Shown in pieces: positions 50,579-61,309 of a stretch of 64,000 nt of DNA. Location: NCBI GenBank assembly GCA_003574785.1, contig QORU01000005.1, forward strand, positions 389,130-453,129, written 5' to 3'. The notes beneath the pieces were generated by a model. The model worked only from the letters and a program-made list of their open reading frames with translations, did no database searches and was not told where the DNA came from. Position 1 is the first letter of the stretch; each line of letters begins with the position of its first letter. A program made the position numbers and the translations under genes. The DNA comes from Taklimakanibacter deserti. Its GTDB lineage: Bacteria > Pseudomonadota > Alphaproteobacteria > Rhizobiales > Aestuariivirgaceae.

Positions 50579-51163
50579 TTAAGGCTCCAGCTCGGTATCC
50601 CAGTAGAGATAGTCCTGCCAGCTGTCATGCAAGAAATTGGGCGGAAACATCCGCCCATTGGCATGGAGCTGGCTGATGGTCGGCCGGATCGGTTTATGGG
50701 CCGGCCACATTTCCGCCTCGCGCGGCAATTGCCCGCCCTTCCTGAGATTGCAGGGCGAGCAGGCGGTGACGACATTGTCCCAGGTCGTCTGGCCGCCTTT
50801 CGAGCGCGGGACGACATGGTCGAAGGTGAGGTCGCGGCGGTCGCCGCAATATTGGCAGGTGAAGCGGTCGCGCAGGAACAGATTGAACCGGGTGAAAGCG
50901 GGGTTGCGCGCCGGCTTCACATAGGTCTTGAGGGAGACGACGGAAGGGATGCGCATCTCGAAAGCGGGGCTGCGCACGACGCGCTCATACTCCGAGACGA
51001 TGTTCACACGGTCGAGGAACACCGCCTTGATGGCATCCTGCCAGCTCCAGAGCGACAGTGGATAATAGCTCAGAGGCCTGTAATCCGCATTCAGCACCAA
51101 TGCGGGGCATGCTTCCGGAGATATGGTTGGATGGTGAGCTCCGGCACCGTCCTCCTGTAACAT
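50579..51163 (-). CDS. HNH endonuclease
   Basis: The 194-residue protein has the HNH core: FTCQYCGDRRDLTFDHVVPRSKGG, then TTWDNVVTACSPCNLRKGG, with the two CxxC zinc pairs and the catalytic His in DHV. The N-terminus ALVLNADYRPLSYYPLSLWSW matches a conserved alphaproteobacterial HNH family of unknown role. The start is ATG at 51163; the weak upstream signal leaves it open. A much longer open frame overlaps the next gene and is rejected. Confidence 0.9.
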   Translation of the reverse strand: MLQEDGAGAHHPTISPEACPALVLNADYRPLSYYPLSLWSWQDAIKAVFLDRVNIVSEYERVVRSPAFEMRIPSVVSLKTYVKPARNPAFTRFNLFLRDRFTCQYCGDRRDLTFDHVVPRSKGGQTTWDNVVTACSPCNLRKGGQLPREAEMWPAHKPIRPTISQLHANGRMFPPNFLHDSWQDYLYWDTELEP

Positions 51164-51219
51164 GGGTTCATATTCTACATCTTGTGTGTCAGGGCTGTGA
51201 AGGCCCTTTATGACAGTCT

Positions 51220-51864
51220 CTAGGACACCGCCTGCGGCAGGCCCTTGAGACTGCGGTAGTGAGCCCAGAGCAGCCTCGCGGCGATCGACCGCCAAGGTCG
51301 CCAAGTTTCGGCCAAAGACAGCATGGCACGGGAATCCGGCCTTTTCGTGAGCCCGAAGAGGTCGGCGGCCGAGGCCTGGAGCGCCAGATCCCCGGTCGGC
51401 CAAGCATCGGCCCGGCCGAGGCAGGAGAGCACATAGATATCGGCGGTCCAGGGCCCGATGCCGGGGAGGGCGGTGAGCGCCGCGATCGCCTCTTCGTCGG
51501 AATGAAGATGGAGCGAATCGACCCTGAACTCGCCTCTATGGGCGGCCCGCGCCAGGGCATGGAAGGTGCGGCTCTTGGCGCCGGAGAGGCCGAGCTTCAT
51601 GAGCGTCGCATGCCGGCGCCGCAGGATCGCCTGCGGGTCGAGCGGCGCCAGCTCGCGCTCGATCCTGCGCCAGATCGCATCCGCCGCCCGGAGCGAGATC
51701 ATCTGCTCGGTGACGATGCGCAAGAGGCCCGGCAGCCCGCCCGGCGCCCGCCTGAGCGGCGGCAGGCCGGTCGCGCCGATGACGCGGGAGAAACGCGGCT
51801 CATGGGTGAGCAGCCACTCCACCCCTTCGACCAGGTCGGCTTCGCTCTCGATGGTCCTGTGCAT
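51220..51864 (-). CDS. DNA-3-methyladenine glycosylase (AlkA-like, HhH-GPD)
   Basis: The 214-residue protein has the helix-hairpin-helix in ALTALPGIGPWTADIYVL, with the catalytic Asp in WPTGDLALQ, the hallmark of HhH-GPD base-excision glycosylases. FRSRVIGATGLPPLRRAPGG-like N-terminal residues precede LRIVTEQMISLRAADAIW. It likely removes alkylated bases. It is divergent from gluQ (38 bases between starts). Confidence 0.9.
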   Translation of the reverse strand: MHRTIESEADLVEGVEWLLTHEPRFSRVIGATGLPPLRRAPGGLPGLLRIVTEQMISLRAADAIWRRIERELAPLDPQAILRRRHATLMKLGLSGAKSRTFHALARAAHRGEFRVDSLHLHSDEEAIAALTALPGIGPWTADIYVLSCLGRADAWPTGDLALQASAADLFGLTKRPDSRAMLSLAETWRPWRSIAARLLWAHYRSLKGLPQAVS

Positions 51865-51902
51865 GGCGCGTGTTATAGAGCATCCCGAAACCAAGAATAG
51901 TC

Positions 51903-52751
51903 ATGAGCCCACCCGTTTTCCGTTTCGCCCCCAGCCCCAATGGCCGCTTGCATCTGGGCCATGCTTTTTCGGCCCTGCTGAATGAGAAGATGGCGCGCGC
52001 GACGGAAGGCCGCTTCCTGTTGCGCATCGAGGATATCGACACCATCCGTTGCACACCCGCGCTCACGTCGCTGATGCTGGCCGATCTCGGCTGGCTCGGC
52101 CTCCAGTGGGAAGAGCCGGTTCTACGCCAGAGCGCGAATCTCGGCGATTATCACGCGGCCCAGCAGACCTTGCGCGATCGGGGCCTCCTCTATCCCTGCT
52201 TCTGCTCGCGCCAGGACATTGCGCGGGCAGTTGGGGACGAAGCGTCGCGCGATCCCGAAGGCCAGCCGCTTTATCCCGGCACCTGTCGGCACATGACGAA
52301 GGAAGACCGCAGCCAACGCCTGGCGCGCGGCGATCCGGCGGCCTGGCGCATCGACATGAGCCGGGCGCTCGCCGAGCTTCCGGCACACCTCACCTTCAGC
52401 GAGGAAAGCTCGGGCTCAGCGGTGAACGAGATCGCTCGCCCGGAAGGCTGGGGCGACGTCGTGCTCGTGCGCAAGGACATCGGCACCAGCTATCACGTCG
52501 CGGTCGTGATCGACGATACGCGCCAGGGCGTCACCCATGTGGTGCGCGGCCGCGATCTCTTCCACGCGACATCGATCCACCGCCTGTTGCAGCATCTCCT
52601 GCGCTTGCCGGTGCCGCGCTATTTCCATCACGCGCTCATCAATGACGAGGCGGGGCGCAAATTGTCGAAGAGCCTCGGCAGCCGATCGTTGAGCGACCTT
52701 CGCCAGGAAGGGGTGTCTGCGACGGATGTCCGGAAAGCGCTGGGTTTCTAG
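51903..52751 (+). CDS. gluQ: Glutamyl-Q tRNA(Asp) synthetase
   Basis: GluQ-RS attaches glutamate to the queuosine at position 34 of tRNA(Asp). The 282-residue protein is a truncated Glu[22 protein letters not shown] (HxGH), the zinc-binding CFCSRQDIA with a later [23 protein letters not shown], and RKLSKSLG (KMSKS). It lacks the anticodon-binding domain. Its stop shares CTAG with the stop of the DUF1674 gene on the other strand. Confidence 0.95.
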   Translation: MSPPVFRFAPSPNGRLHLGHAFSALLNEKMARATEGRFLLRIEDIDTIRCTPALTSLMLADLGWLGLQWEEPVLRQSANLGDYHAAQQTLRDRGLLYPCFCSRQDIARAVGDEASRDPEGQPLYPGTCRHMTKEDRSQRLARGDPAAWRIDMSRALAELPAHLTFSEESSGSAVNEIARPEGWGDVVLVRKDIGTSYHVAVVIDDTRQGVTHVVRGRDLFHATSIHRLLQHLLRLPVPRYFHHALINDEAGRKLSKSLGSRSLSDLRQEGVSATDVRKALGF

Positions 52752-52936
52752 AAGTCGCTGGCGATGCCCTTCACTTCCCAGTCGCCGAAGCGCGTCGGTT
52801 CCGGACCGTCGCGGCCGTTAACTTCCCTGGGAAGATCGGGCACTTGCGCTGCCTTGCGCCGAGCGGCCGCCTCGGCAAGTGCACGTTGCGCCGCCGCGGG
52901 AAGGTCCTTTCCACTCTTGTCGTAGAGGTCAGCCAT
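52748..52936 (-). CDS. DUF1674 / succinate dehydrogenase assembly factor 4-like protein
   Basis: The 62-residue protein ends [14 protein letters not shown], the invariant tail of the DUF1674/SDHAF4 family, which in mitochondria helps assemble succinate dehydrogenase. The N-terminus is [18 protein letters not shown]; earlier in-frame ATGs (52942, 52945) are possible. No succinate dehydrogenase gene is in the window. It is divergent from htpX (54 bases), and the stops of gluQ and this gene overlap. Confidence 0.85.
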   Translation of the reverse strand: MADLYDKSGKDLPAAAQRALAEAAARRKAAQVPDLPREVNGRDGPEPTRFGDWEVKGIASDF

Positions 52937-52990
52937 ACCCATCATATAGGGACTGAATTGCATCTGGTGCAAGGCAACGGAGACAGTTTG

Positions 52991-53917
52991 ATGAATGTGA
53001 TGCGGACCGGAATTCTGCTGGCGGGGCTCGTGGCCCTGTTCCTGGCTGTTGGCTATGCCATTGGCGGCCAGACCGGCATGCTGATCGCGCTCGTCTTCTC
53101 GGTCGGCATGAACGCCTTTGCCTATTGGAATTCCGACAAGATGGTGCTCTCGATGCATGGCGCGCGCCAGATCGACCGCGCCGCATCGCCGGACTTCTAC
53201 GATATGATCGAGCGGCTTTCCCGCAATGCCGGACTGCCCATGCCCAAGGTCTATGTCATGGACAACCCGCAGCCCAACGCCTTCGCCACCGGGCGCGATC
53301 CCGAGCATGCCGCGGTCGCCGCGACCTCAGGGCTGCTGTCGAGCCTGAGCTATGACGAGATCGAGGGCGTGATGGCGCATGAGCTCGCCCATATCCGCAA
53401 CCGCGACACGCTGATCATGACGGTGACGGCGACCATCGCCGGCGCCATTTCCATGCTCGGCAATTTCGCCTTCTTCTTCGGCGGCGGCGACCGCGACCGC
53501 AATGGGGGCTTGGGCATGATCGGCACCTTGCTCATGATCATCGTCGCTCCGCTTGCCGCCATGCTGGTGCAAATGGCGATCAGCCGCACCCGCGAATATT
53601 CCGCCGACCGCGCCGGTGCCGAGATCTCCGGCAAGCCGATGGCGCTCGCCTCGGCGCTCGCCCGCATTTCCAATGCGGCGCACCATGTCGAGAACGATAC
53701 GGCCGAGGCCAATCCGGCTACCGCCCATATGTTCATCATCAATCCGCTGTCGGGCCGTCGCATGGACAATCTGTTCTCGACCCATCCCGCAACCGAGAAC
53801 CGCATCGCCGCCCTGAAGCAGATCGCCGGTGAAATGGGCGGGGCGGCGCCGCAAGCGCAATCGAGCGGTCCCTGGTCAGGCGGACCGGCGCGTCCTAATA
53901 AGGGCCCATGGGGCTGA
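52991..53917 (+). CDS. htpX: Membrane-bound zinc metalloprotease HtpX
   Basis: HtpX degrades misfolded membrane proteins. The 308-residue protein has two N-terminal membrane segments, the zinc motif [10 protein letters not shown] (HExxH), two later membrane segments ([18 protein letters not shown] and [16 protein letters not shown]) and the third ligand Glu in SADRAGAEI. The ATG at 52991 follows GGAGACAG. It overlaps rsmB by ten bases. Confidence 0.95.
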   Translation: MNVMRTGILLAGLVALFLAVGYAIGGQTGMLIALVFSVGMNAFAYWNSDKMVLSMHGARQIDRAASPDFYDMIERLSRNAGLPMPKVYVMDNPQPNAFATGRDPEHAAVAATSGLLSSLSYDEIEGVMAHELAHIRNRDTLIMTVTATIAGAISMLGNFAFFFGGGDRDRNGGLGMIGTLLMIIVAPLAAMLVQMAISRTREYSADRAGAEISGKPMALASALARISNAAHHVENDTAEANPATAHMFIINPLSGRRMDNLFSTHPATENRIAALKQIAGEMGGAAPQAQSSGPWSGGPARPNKGPWG

Positions 53918-55299
53918 GCGCGGCAAAGCATCGCAAGAACGACAAGGCAGGACTGGCGGCGCGCCGCGCCGCTCTTGCCATTCTGTCGGCCGTTCTCGAT
54001 GACGCGCGGCCCGTCGACGATGCCTTGATGCAGCTCCATGCGGCGGGTCTCGAGCCGCGCGACCGCGCTTTCGTCGTGGCTCTGGTGCAGACCTCTCTGC
54101 GCCGCAAGGGCGAGAGCGAGGCGATCATCGCTCGCTTTCTCACAAAGAAGCTGCCGCGCAAATCGGGCAATGCCGCGCTGATCCTGTTTCTGGGGACGAC
54201 GCAGCTTCTCTATCTCGAAACGCCGGCCCATGCGGTGATCGATCTTGCCGTGACGCTGGCGCGCGAGGATCGCGATGCCCGCCACTTCGCCAATCTCATC
54301 AATGCGGTGTTGCGCAAGCTCGTCGATGTGAAGCCGATCGACCGGCCGCGCCTCAATGTGCCGGACTGGCTGTGGCGGCGCTGGACGAAGACCTATGGCA
54401 ACGACATCGCCGAAGCGATCGCCCACGCTCATCTCGCCGAGCCGGCGCTCGATCTCTCGGTCAAGTCGGATCCAGAAGCTTGGGCGAAAGCCTTGAACGG
54501 CATCGCCCTGCCGACGGGCTCCGTGCGGCTCAAGGACAGATCGGGTGCGATCGAAGGTCTACCAGGCTTCGGCGATGGCGCCTGGTGGGTCCAGGATGCG
54601 GCCGCCGCTTTGCCGGTGCGGCTCCTGGGCGACGTTGCGGGGAGAACGGTGCTCGATCTCTGTTCAGCACCCGGCGGCAAGACGGCGCAGCTTGCCGCAC
54701 GTGGCGCCAAGGTGACGGCGGTCGATCAGTCGGCGCCGCGCATGGCGCGCGTCAGTGAGAATCTCGATCGGCTGAAGCTTGCAGCCGAGCTTGTTGTCGC
54801 CGACGTCCTGGAATTTCCGTCGGACCGGCTCTTTGATGCGGTGCTGCTCGACGCGCCGTGCTCGGCCACGGGCACGATCCGCCGCCATCCGGAACTGCCT
54901 TTCATCAAGAGCGAGCAGCAGATCGCGGAACTCGTGGAGTTGCAGGCGCGCCTGCTTGCACATGCGGCAAAACTCGTCAGGCCTGGCGGAAGCCTCATCT
55001 ATTGCACCTGTTCGCTCGAGCCTGAGGAAGGCGAGGACCAGGTCGAGCGCTTTCTCGGGGGCCATCCCGACTATGGCCGCGTGAAGCTGGCGGTGGAGGA
55101 TGTCGCGGGTGAGAGCCGGTTCATTACGCCCAAGGGTGATCTGCGAAGCTTGCCGTCGATGAATATCGGCCAGGATCAAGGGCTTGACGGTTTTTACGCC
55201 GCCCGCTTGGCGCGCCTTGTGACGGCGCTTCCCGCCAAAGTGGGTACCGGTTTGGCGATAGAGGAAGCGCCCAAGAGAATGTCGTTAGCCAATCCTTAA
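53908..55299 (+). CDS. rsmB: RsmB/NOP-family 16S rRNA (cytosine-C5) methyltransferase
   Basis: The 463-residue protein has an N-terminal NusB-like RNA-binding domain ([20 protein letters not shown] to about 150) and a C-terminal methyltransferase domain with [15 protein letters not shown], the motif IV catalytic [14 protein letters not shown] and the motif [17 protein letters not shown]. RsmB methylates C967 of 16S rRNA. It starts before the htpX stop. Confidence 0.94.
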   Translation: MGLSAAKHRKNDKAGLAARRAALAILSAVLDDARPVDDALMQLHAAGLEPRDRAFVVALVQTSLRRKGESEAIIARFLTKKLPRKSGNAALILFLGTTQLLYLETPAHAVIDLAVTLAREDRDARHFANLINAVLRKLVDVKPIDRPRLNVPDWLWRRWTKTYGNDIAEAIAHAHLAEPALDLSVKSDPEAWAKALNGIALPTGSVRLKDRSGAIEGLPGFGDGAWWVQDAAAALPVRLLGDVAGRTVLDLCSAPGGKTAQLAARGAKVTAVDQSAPRMARVSENLDRLKLAAELVVADVLEFPSDRLFDAVLLDAPCSATGTIRRHPELPFIKSEQQIAELVELQARLLAHAAKLVRPGGSLIYCTCSLEPEEGEDQVERFLGGHPDYGRVKLAVEDVAGESRFITPKGDLRSLPSMNIGQDQGLDGFYAARLARLVTALPAKVGTGLAIEEAPKRMSLANP

Positions 55300-55364
55300 C
55301 CTTAAGCTCATCCAATGGCCGGACAGCCCCATCCGTCCACAGATCGAGCCGTTGAACGACGCCC

Positions 55365-57053
55365 ATGTTGCGTGCCCTTGAGTCCCGTTTCGAAGTGTTC
55401 GGCGCCCTCAGGGCGGCGCTTGGCGCCACCTTGCAACCTATTGAAAGAGCGCAGGATTTTGGAAGCCGGCTGCTGCGGCGCTGGCGCCCGTCGAAGCTCG
55501 TCAGGCCGATCATTCCGCTCGTCCTCGGCAATCCCGATCTCGGCCACCAGATCTATCGCAACCGTTTCGTGCTGGCGGGCCAGGCGATCTCCGGCGGAAC
55601 CCACAGCATCTTCGCAAAACCGGTGCTCGAGCCCGCCTGGCTCATCGAGCTCCATGGCTTCGCCTGGCTCGCCCATCTCGAGGCCGCTGGGTCCGCCATG
55701 CATCGCGCCTATGCGCGCACTCTCGTCCTCGATTGGGTGAACGAGGCGCGCAACCTCCCCAAGGAAGCGAAACACCCCGACGTGGCGGCCGTGCGGCTGA
55801 TGGCCCTGGTGCGTCATGCGCCCTTCCTTCTCAAGGGTGCGAGCTCTTCCTTCGAGGACAAGTTCCTGCGCCTCATTGCGCGCGAGACAACGCAAATGGC
55901 GCATGAGCCGGGCCGCATCGAAGAGGCGCTGGCGCTCGCTTATGCGGTGACCGCCTTCGAATCCTCCGCCACTTTCCGCAGCCACGCCTATGAACGGCTG
56001 GAGACGGCGATCGCCGAGCAGATCCTGCCCGATGGCGGCCATGTGTCGCGCAATCCGGCGACGCTCTTGAAACTTCTTCTCGATCTCGTGCCCTTGCGTT
56101 CCGCCATCATCGCCGCGCGCGAGCCCTTGCCGAAGCGGCTCAATGCCGGCCTTGAGCGCATGCTACCGATGCTGCGCTTCTTCTCGCATGGCGATGACGG
56201 GCTCGCCGTCATCGAAGGCGTCGCCGATCCGTCGGTGCGCGAGATGCGCGCCGTCTTCGGTCAGGACACGACCCTTGGCCGTCCCGTCTCGCTCGCCGCC
56301 TATTCGGGCTTCAGCCGCATGGCGCATGGCGGCGCCACCGTCATCACCGATTTCGGCCCGGATGCCGCCTGCTCGGGTCCGCTCGCTTTCGAATTCTCCG
56401 ACGGGCCCTCGCGCATCGTGGTCAATTGCGGGCTTCCCGCCGACGGCTCGAAGCGCTGGATCTATGCCGCTTCGGGACCGGCGGCGCATAACACGCTGAG
56501 CCTCGACTCTTATATTCTGGAGAGGTCGCAAGGACCTTTAAGCTGGCTGACCGGCAGCTTGCGCAAGACGCAAGTCGAGCGGCGCGGGGTGAGCGACAGC
56601 GGCAGCTTCGGCACCTTCTTTCGTGGCGGCAATGTGCTCACCGGCAATCTCCTGCATGAGCGCGATCTCTATCTGTCGGTGGCCGGCGATGATTTCCGCG
56701 GCGAGGACCGACTTGTCCGCGACGGCGCCAGCGATCCTGCCTTGATGGGCCTGCCTTATGTCCTGCGCTTCCATCTCCATCCGTCGATCAAGGCGACCCT
56801 GTCCAAGGACGGCGAGACGGTGATGCTGATTCTCGCCAACCGCACCGCCTGGCGCTTCGCCGCCAAGGGCTGCGTCATCGATCTCGCCGACAGCGTCTAT
56901 CTGGCGGGCCTGCCGCAGCCGAGGCGGACCCAGCAGATCGTGCTCAAGGGCGTGATCGGCCGCCACGACCGGGTGAATTGGGCCTTCCGGCGGCTCGCCA
57001 AGCGCGACAAGCGGGAAACGCCCGGAAATAGGGCGCCGGAACTGCCTTTCTGA
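55365..57053 (+). CDS. Heparinase II/III-family protein
   Basis: The 562-residue protein has a helical N-terminal half (about 1-300) and a C-terminal beta-rich heparinase II/III domain with DLVPLRSAIIAAREPLPKRL before it, GFSRMAHGGATVITDFGP and PAAHNTLSLDSYILE. Substrate is unknown. Its position after rsmB and before purH is conserved in Rhizobiales. CTTAACCTTAAG in the short upstream gap resembles two overlapping TTAA half-sites. Confidence 0.86.
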   Translation: MLRALESRFEVFGALRAALGATLQPIERAQDFGSRLLRRWRPSKLVRPIIPLVLGNPDLGHQIYRNRFVLAGQAISGGTHSIFAKPVLEPAWLIELHGFAWLAHLEAAGSAMHRAYARTLVLDWVNEARNLPKEAKHPDVAAVRLMALVRHAPFLLKGASSSFEDKFLRLIARETTQMAHEPGRIEEALALAYAVTAFESSATFRSHAYERLETAIAEQILPDGGHVSRNPATLLKLLLDLVPLRSAIIAAREPLPKRLNAGLERMLPMLRFFSHGDDGLAVIEGVADPSVREMRAVFGQDTTLGRPVSLAAYSGFSRMAHGGATVITDFGPDAACSGPLAFEFSDGPSRIVVNCGLPADGSKRWIYAASGPAAHNTLSLDSYILERSQGPLSWLTGSLRKTQVERRGVSDSGSFGTFFRGGNVLTGNLLHERDLYLSVAGDDFRGEDRLVRDGASDPALMGLPYVLRFHLHPSIKATLSKDGETVMLILANRTAWRFAAKGCVIDLADSVYLAGLPQPRRTQQIVLKGVIGRHDRVNWAFRRLAKRDKRETPGNRAPELPF

Positions 57054-57114
57054 TGGCATGGACAGTGGCCTGTGCTAGATCACGGGCCCTCTCTGCCACA
57101 GCCGGGGCCCTTCG

Positions 57115-58695
57115 ATGTCGCCACCCCTACGCCGCGCTTTGCTTTCCGTTTCCGACAAGACGGGTCTCGTCGATTTCGCCCGCGCACTCGCCCGGCGCGG
57201 TGTCGAACTCGTCTCGACCGGCGGCACCGCCAAGGCGCTGAAGGCGGGAGGCCTTGAGGTGACGGATGTCTCCTCGGTCACCGGCTTCCCCGAGATCATG
57301 GACGGCCGGGTCAAGACGCTGCATCCCAAGATCCATGGCGGGCTCCTGGCTGATCGCGGCAATCCCGATCATGTGAGGGCACTCGCGGCCCAGGCGATAG
57401 CTCCTTTCGAGCTGCTTGTCGTCAATCTCTATCCCTTCGAAGCGGCGACGGCGAAGGGCGCCGCATGGGACGTGGCGATCGAGAATATCGACATTGGCGG
57501 GCCGGCGATGATGCGCGCCGCGGCCAAGAATCACGGCAGCCTCGCCGTGATTGTAGATCCGTCCGACTATAATGATGTGCTCGAGGTCATCGATGCGAAC
57601 CAGGGTGCGGTGAGTGACAAGGCGCGCCGCTATTTGGCCGCCAAAGCCTTCGCTCGCACGGCTTCTTATGATGCGGCCATTGCGCAGTGGTTTGCGCGCG
57701 AGCTTGAGGATGAAACACCGGACTACGCCGCACTAGGCGGAAAGCTCATCCAGAAACTGCGCTATGGCGAGAACCCGCATCAGTCGGCGGCCTTCTACAA
57801 GAGCCCGGAGAACCGTGAAGGCGTTGCCACCGCCGAGCAGCTCCAGGGCAAGGAACTCTCCTACAACAATATCAACGACACCGATGCGGCCTTCGAATGC
57901 GTCGCCGAGTTCGATACCGGCGCGGCGGCTTGCGTGATCGTGAAACACGCCAATCCTTGCGGCGTGGCCTTGGGATCATCGCTCGCTGACGCCTATAAGA
58001 AAGCGCTCAGCTGCGACCCGGTCTCGGCCTTTGGCGGCATCATCGCTTTCAACCGTGCGATCGATGCCGAGTCGGCGGAAGAAATCGTGAAGATCTTCAC
58101 CGAGGTCATCATCGCGCCGGGGGCGAGCGCTGAGGCGCGCAAGATCATCGCCGAGAAGAAGAACCTCCGCTTGCTCGTCACCAAGGGCCTGCCGGATCCA
58201 CGGGCGCCGGGTGCGTTGTTCAAGACGGTCGCCGGCGGATTCCTCCTGCAGTCGCGCGACCAAGGTCATGTCGAGGCGCAAGACCTCAAGGTGGTGACGA
58301 AGCGTGCGCCGACGGCGGAAGAGCTTGCCGATCTGCAATTCGCCTTCACCGTTGCCAAGCATGTGAAATCGAATGCCATCGTCTATGCGAAGAAGGGGGC
58401 AACCGTCGGCATCGGCGCCGGGCAGATGTCGCGTGTCGATTCGACCCGCATCGCCGCGGCGAAGAGCGCCGAAGCGGCGAAGGCCACAGGCCAGGCGGAG
58501 CCTCTCGCGAAAGGCGCCGTCGTCGCCTCCGACGCCTTCTTCCCCTTTGCCGACGGGCTTATCACCGCGGCGGAAGCGGGCGTCACCGCCGTCATCCAGC
58601 CCGGCGGCTCCATGCGTGATGCCGAGGTGATCAAGGCGGCTGACGAATTGGGGCTCGCCATGGTCTTCACCGGCATGCGCCACTTCCGGCACTGA
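57115..58695 (+). CDS. purH: Bifunctional AICAR transformylase / IMP cyclohydrolase
   Basis: PurH carries out the last two purine steps, using 10-formyl-THF. The 526-residue protein has the IMPCH domain ([51 protein letters not shown]) and the AICAR transformylase domain with [22 protein letters not shown] and [14 protein letters not shown]. It also consumes AICAR made by HisHF. Confidence 0.97.
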   Translation: MSPPLRRALLSVSDKTGLVDFARALARRGVELVSTGGTAKALKAGGLEVTDVSSVTGFPEIMDGRVKTLHPKIHGGLLADRGNPDHVRALAAQAIAPFELLVVNLYPFEAATAKGAAWDVAIENIDIGGPAMMRAAAKNHGSLAVIVDPSDYNDVLEVIDANQGAVSDKARRYLAAKAFARTASYDAAIAQWFARELEDETPDYAALGGKLIQKLRYGENPHQSAAFYKSPENREGVATAEQLQGKELSYNNINDTDAAFECVAEFDTGAAACVIVKHANPCGVALGSSLADAYKKALSCDPVSAFGGIIAFNRAIDAESAEEIVKIFTEVIIAPGASAEARKIIAEKKNLRLLVTKGLPDPRAPGALFKTVAGGFLLQSRDQGHVEAQDLKVVTKRAPTAEELADLQFAFTVAKHVKSNAIVYAKKGATVGIGAGQMSRVDSTRIAAAKSAEAAKATGQAEPLAKGAVVASDAFFPFADGLITAAEAGVTAVIQPGGSMRDAEVIKAADELGLAMVFTGMRHFRH

Positions 58696-58727
58696 CGACT
58701 TCCCCGCACTTTGCTAGAACTTAGGCC

Positions 58728-60122
58728 ATGGTGACGGATGTGAATTCAGCGCCGGCCGAGGAGGGCTCGAGCCTCCTGCCCGGCCTCCTGACCGGCGAAC
58801 TGGGCTTGCGCCTGAAGACCCTGGTGCGGCTGCGCTGGCTCGCGGTCGCGGGCCAGACGGCGGCCGTCGCCATGGTGCATTGGGGCCTGGGCTTCGATCT
58901 CCCGGTCGGCTGGTGCCTGGCGGCGATCGCGCTTTCCGCCTGGCTCAACATTTTCCTCACCTTGCGCTGGCGCGGCAATCTCCTGACCGACCGCAATGCG
59001 GCGCTGCTCCTGGGCTACGACATCCTGCAACTGGCGCTGCTCCTCTATCTCACCGGCGGTCTGGAGAATCCCTTCGCCTTCCTCTTCCTGGTGCCGGTCA
59101 CCGTCTCGGCGACCTCGCTGCCGATCAAATGGACCTTGGTTCTGAGCGGCATCGCCTTTGTCTGCGCGAGCTTCCTCGCTTTCGATCATTTTCCCTTGCC
59201 GTGGTTCGCCGAGGCGCCGCTCGAGCTGCCGACGATCTATATCGTCGGCATGTGGACGGCGCTGGTGTCGGGCGCCGTCTTCTCCGCCATCTATGCGCGC
59301 CGCATCGCCGAGGAAGCGCGCCAGATGTCGGCCGCCCTTTCCGCGACCGAACTGGTGCTTGCCCGCGAGCAGCGCCTGTCGGCTCTCGATGGTCTCGCCG
59401 CCGCCGCCGCGCACGAGCTCGGCACGCCGCTCGCCACCATCGCCCTCGTCGCCAAGGAGTTGAAGCGCGAACTGCCGGCGGGCGGCCACACGGCTGAGGA
59501 TATCGACCTCCTGATCAGCCAGGCGGCGCGCTGTCGCGAGATCCTGTCCCGTCTCGCCAATCGCGACACGCCCGCCGATGCCATCATGGCCCGGGCGAAG
59601 CTGCTGGTGATGCTGGAAGACATCGTGGCGCCGTTGCGCGGCTCCGATGTCACGATCGAAGTCGATGCGAAGCCTGCCGATGACGGCAAGCCGCGGGTCG
59701 ACGGAGAGCCGGTTTTCGACCGCAACCCCGCCATCACCTATGGGCTCGGCAATCTGATCGAGAATGCCGCGGATTTCGCCACCACCAGGGTCGATGTCGA
59801 GGCGCGCTGGTCGGGCTCCGACGTCACCATCACGGTGCGCGATGACGGCCCGGGCTTCTCGCAGGACATCATCGACCGCCTGGGTGATCCTTTCGTCACC
59901 TCGCGCAAGGGCTATGGTCCGGGCGATGCCGGCGATGCGGCCGGGCGCCATGAGGGCATGGGCCTCGGCTTCTTCATCGCCAAGACCCTGCTCGAGCGCT
60001 CCGGCGCCCAGGTGGCGCTGGCCAACCGGACCTATCCCGATCACGGCGCCAGCGTGCGCATTTCCTGGCCGCGTCACAGGGTCGACATGGCGCTGCGTAA
60101 CCCTGTCGCGAGTGGGGTTTGA
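58728..60122 (+). CDS. regB: Redox-sensing sensor histidine kinase RegB/ActS
   Basis: RegB phosphorylates RegA under reducing conditions. The 464-residue protein has six membrane segments, the quinone-binding GGLENPF in the second half of the membrane domain, the H-box [13 protein letters not shown] with the phosphorylated His, the redox Cys in AARCREIL, and the ATP-binding N- and G-boxes ([35 protein letters not shown]). It precedes regA by 49 bases. Confidence 0.94.
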   Translation: MVTDVNSAPAEEGSSLLPGLLTGELGLRLKTLVRLRWLAVAGQTAAVAMVHWGLGFDLPVGWCLAAIALSAWLNIFLTLRWRGNLLTDRNAALLLGYDILQLALLLYLTGGLENPFAFLFLVPVTVSATSLPIKWTLVLSGIAFVCASFLAFDHFPLPWFAEAPLELPTIYIVGMWTALVSGAVFSAIYARRIAEEARQMSAALSATELVLAREQRLSALDGLAAAAAHELGTPLATIALVAKELKRELPAGGHTAEDIDLLISQAARCREILSRLANRDTPADAIMARAKLLVMLEDIVAPLRGSDVTIEVDAKPADDGKPRVDGEPVFDRNPAITYGLGNLIENAADFATTRVDVEARWSGSDVTITVRDDGPGFSQDIIDRLGDPFVTSRKGYGPGDAGDAAGRHEGMGLGFFIAKTLLERSGAQVALANRTYPDHGASVRISWPRHRVDMALRNPVASGV

Positions 60123-60171
60123 GATAGCGGAACTTACGCCCTATAAGGGGGCGGAAAGGACGTGCATTTTG

Positions 60172-60717
60172 ATGACCGACAGCAACCTGCCGCAGGATCT
60201 GACCCTTCTTCTGGTGGATGACGACAAGCCTTTTTTGACCAGGCTTGCTCGCGCCATGGAGACGCGCGGTTTTTCCGTGCGCATGGCGGAGACCGTGGCC
60301 GAGGGCGTCGAGCAGGTGAAGAAGGAGCCGCCGGGCTATGCCGTGGTCGACTTGCGGCTCGGCGACGGCAACGGCCTCGATGTCATCGAGGCGCTGCATC
60401 GTTCCAGGCCCGATGCCCGCGCCGTGGTCTTGACCGGCTATGGCAATATCGCGACCGCGGTGACGGCGGTGAAGCTCGGCGCCATCGACTATCTGGCCAA
60501 GCCCGCCGATGCCGATGCGGTCTATAGCGCGCTGACGGGGGCGGGCGGGGCGCGGGCGGCGCTGCCGGAGAACCCGATGTCGGCGGACCGCGTGCGCTGG
60601 GAACATATCCAGCGGGTCTATGAATTGTGCAACCGCAATGTCTCGGAGACGGCGCGTCGTCTCAACATGCACCGCCGCACCTTGCAGCGCATTCTCGCCA
60701 AGCGCGCGCCGAAGTAA
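60172..60717 (+). CDS. regA: Response regulator RegA/ActR
   Basis: RegA is the DNA-binding partner of RegB and governs photosynthesis, carbon or nitrogen fixation and respiration in other species. The 181-residue protein has the receiver domain with Asp in YAVVDLRLGDGNGLDV, the conserved VLTGYGNIATAVTAVKLGAIDYLAKP, and a Fis-type C-terminal HTH (NVSETARRLNMHRRTLQRIL). The start is ATG at 60172 after GGAAAGG. It is convergent with mmcB. Confidence 0.95.
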   Translation: MTDSNLPQDLTLLLVDDDKPFLTRLARAMETRGFSVRMAETVAEGVEQVKKEPPGYAVVDLRLGDGNGLDVIEALHRSRPDARAVVLTGYGNIATAVTAVKLGAIDYLAKPADADAVYSALTGAGGARAALPENPMSADRVRWEHIQRVYELCNRNVSETARRLNMHRRTLQRILAKRAPK

Positions 60718-60723
60718 CATTCC

Positions 60724-61182
60724 TTACGGAAAGCTCTCCGGATCATAGAGTCCATGCAGCCGCAGTGCCGCGGCACGGGCGAAGGAGAGCGTCATCGCCT
60801 TGCGCCGCGAGGCGTGGAGCAGGTGCTCGGCCGGATCGCGCTGGACTTCCGCCCCCCAGGCATCGGCGATGATGAGGCCGGCTTCCGCCGGCATGATCTC
60901 AGGAGTGAGCTCGGTAGTGATGGCGAAATAGAGCCGGTCGCAGAAATCGCGATATTCCGGCCATTTGAGATCGGCGCGGAAGTCCTCGAGCGACGACTTG
61001 ATCTCGACGATCCAGATCAGGCCGGAAGGCGACAGCGCCATCACGTCGACGCGCCGGCCGGAAGCGAGCGTGAATTCCGTGAGGGTAGCGAAGCCCGCGG
61101 CGCGCAGATGCCGGCACACGCCTTTCTGGATGGCGGCGGCGGTGGGCGACTGGCGCCCGTCGGGCTTAATCAAAGGTATCAT
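60724..61182 (-). CDS. mmcB: MmcB-family DNA repair protein
   Basis: The 152-residue protein matches the MmcB family, first defined in Caulobacter as an SOS-linked factor for mitomycin C resistance: RHLRAAGFATLTEFTLASGRRVDVMAL, VEIKSSLEDFRADLKWPEY and the tail ALRLHGLYDPE. The first motif resembles a PD-(D/E)xK nuclease with the Asp and the ExK. The start is ATG at 61182. It is divergent from the TRAP operon. Confidence 0.88.
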   Translation of the reverse strand: MIPLIKPDGRQSPTAAAIQKGVCRHLRAAGFATLTEFTLASGRRVDVMALSPSGLIWIVEIKSSLEDFRADLKWPEYRDFCDRLYFAITTELTPEIMPAEAGLIIADAWGAEVQRDPAEHLLHASRRKAMTLSFARAAALRLHGLYDPESFP

Positions 61183-61309
61183 GCGACGATTATAATTCAG
61201 GCTTGTTGCCGGCCAAACTTTCCTTCTAATGTTTCGCCTCAAATCGAGGACCCGGTCAACCGGGCTGAAGCGGGTTCCTGCTCGCTGCTGACAAAAGGGG
61301 AAGTGCCTT

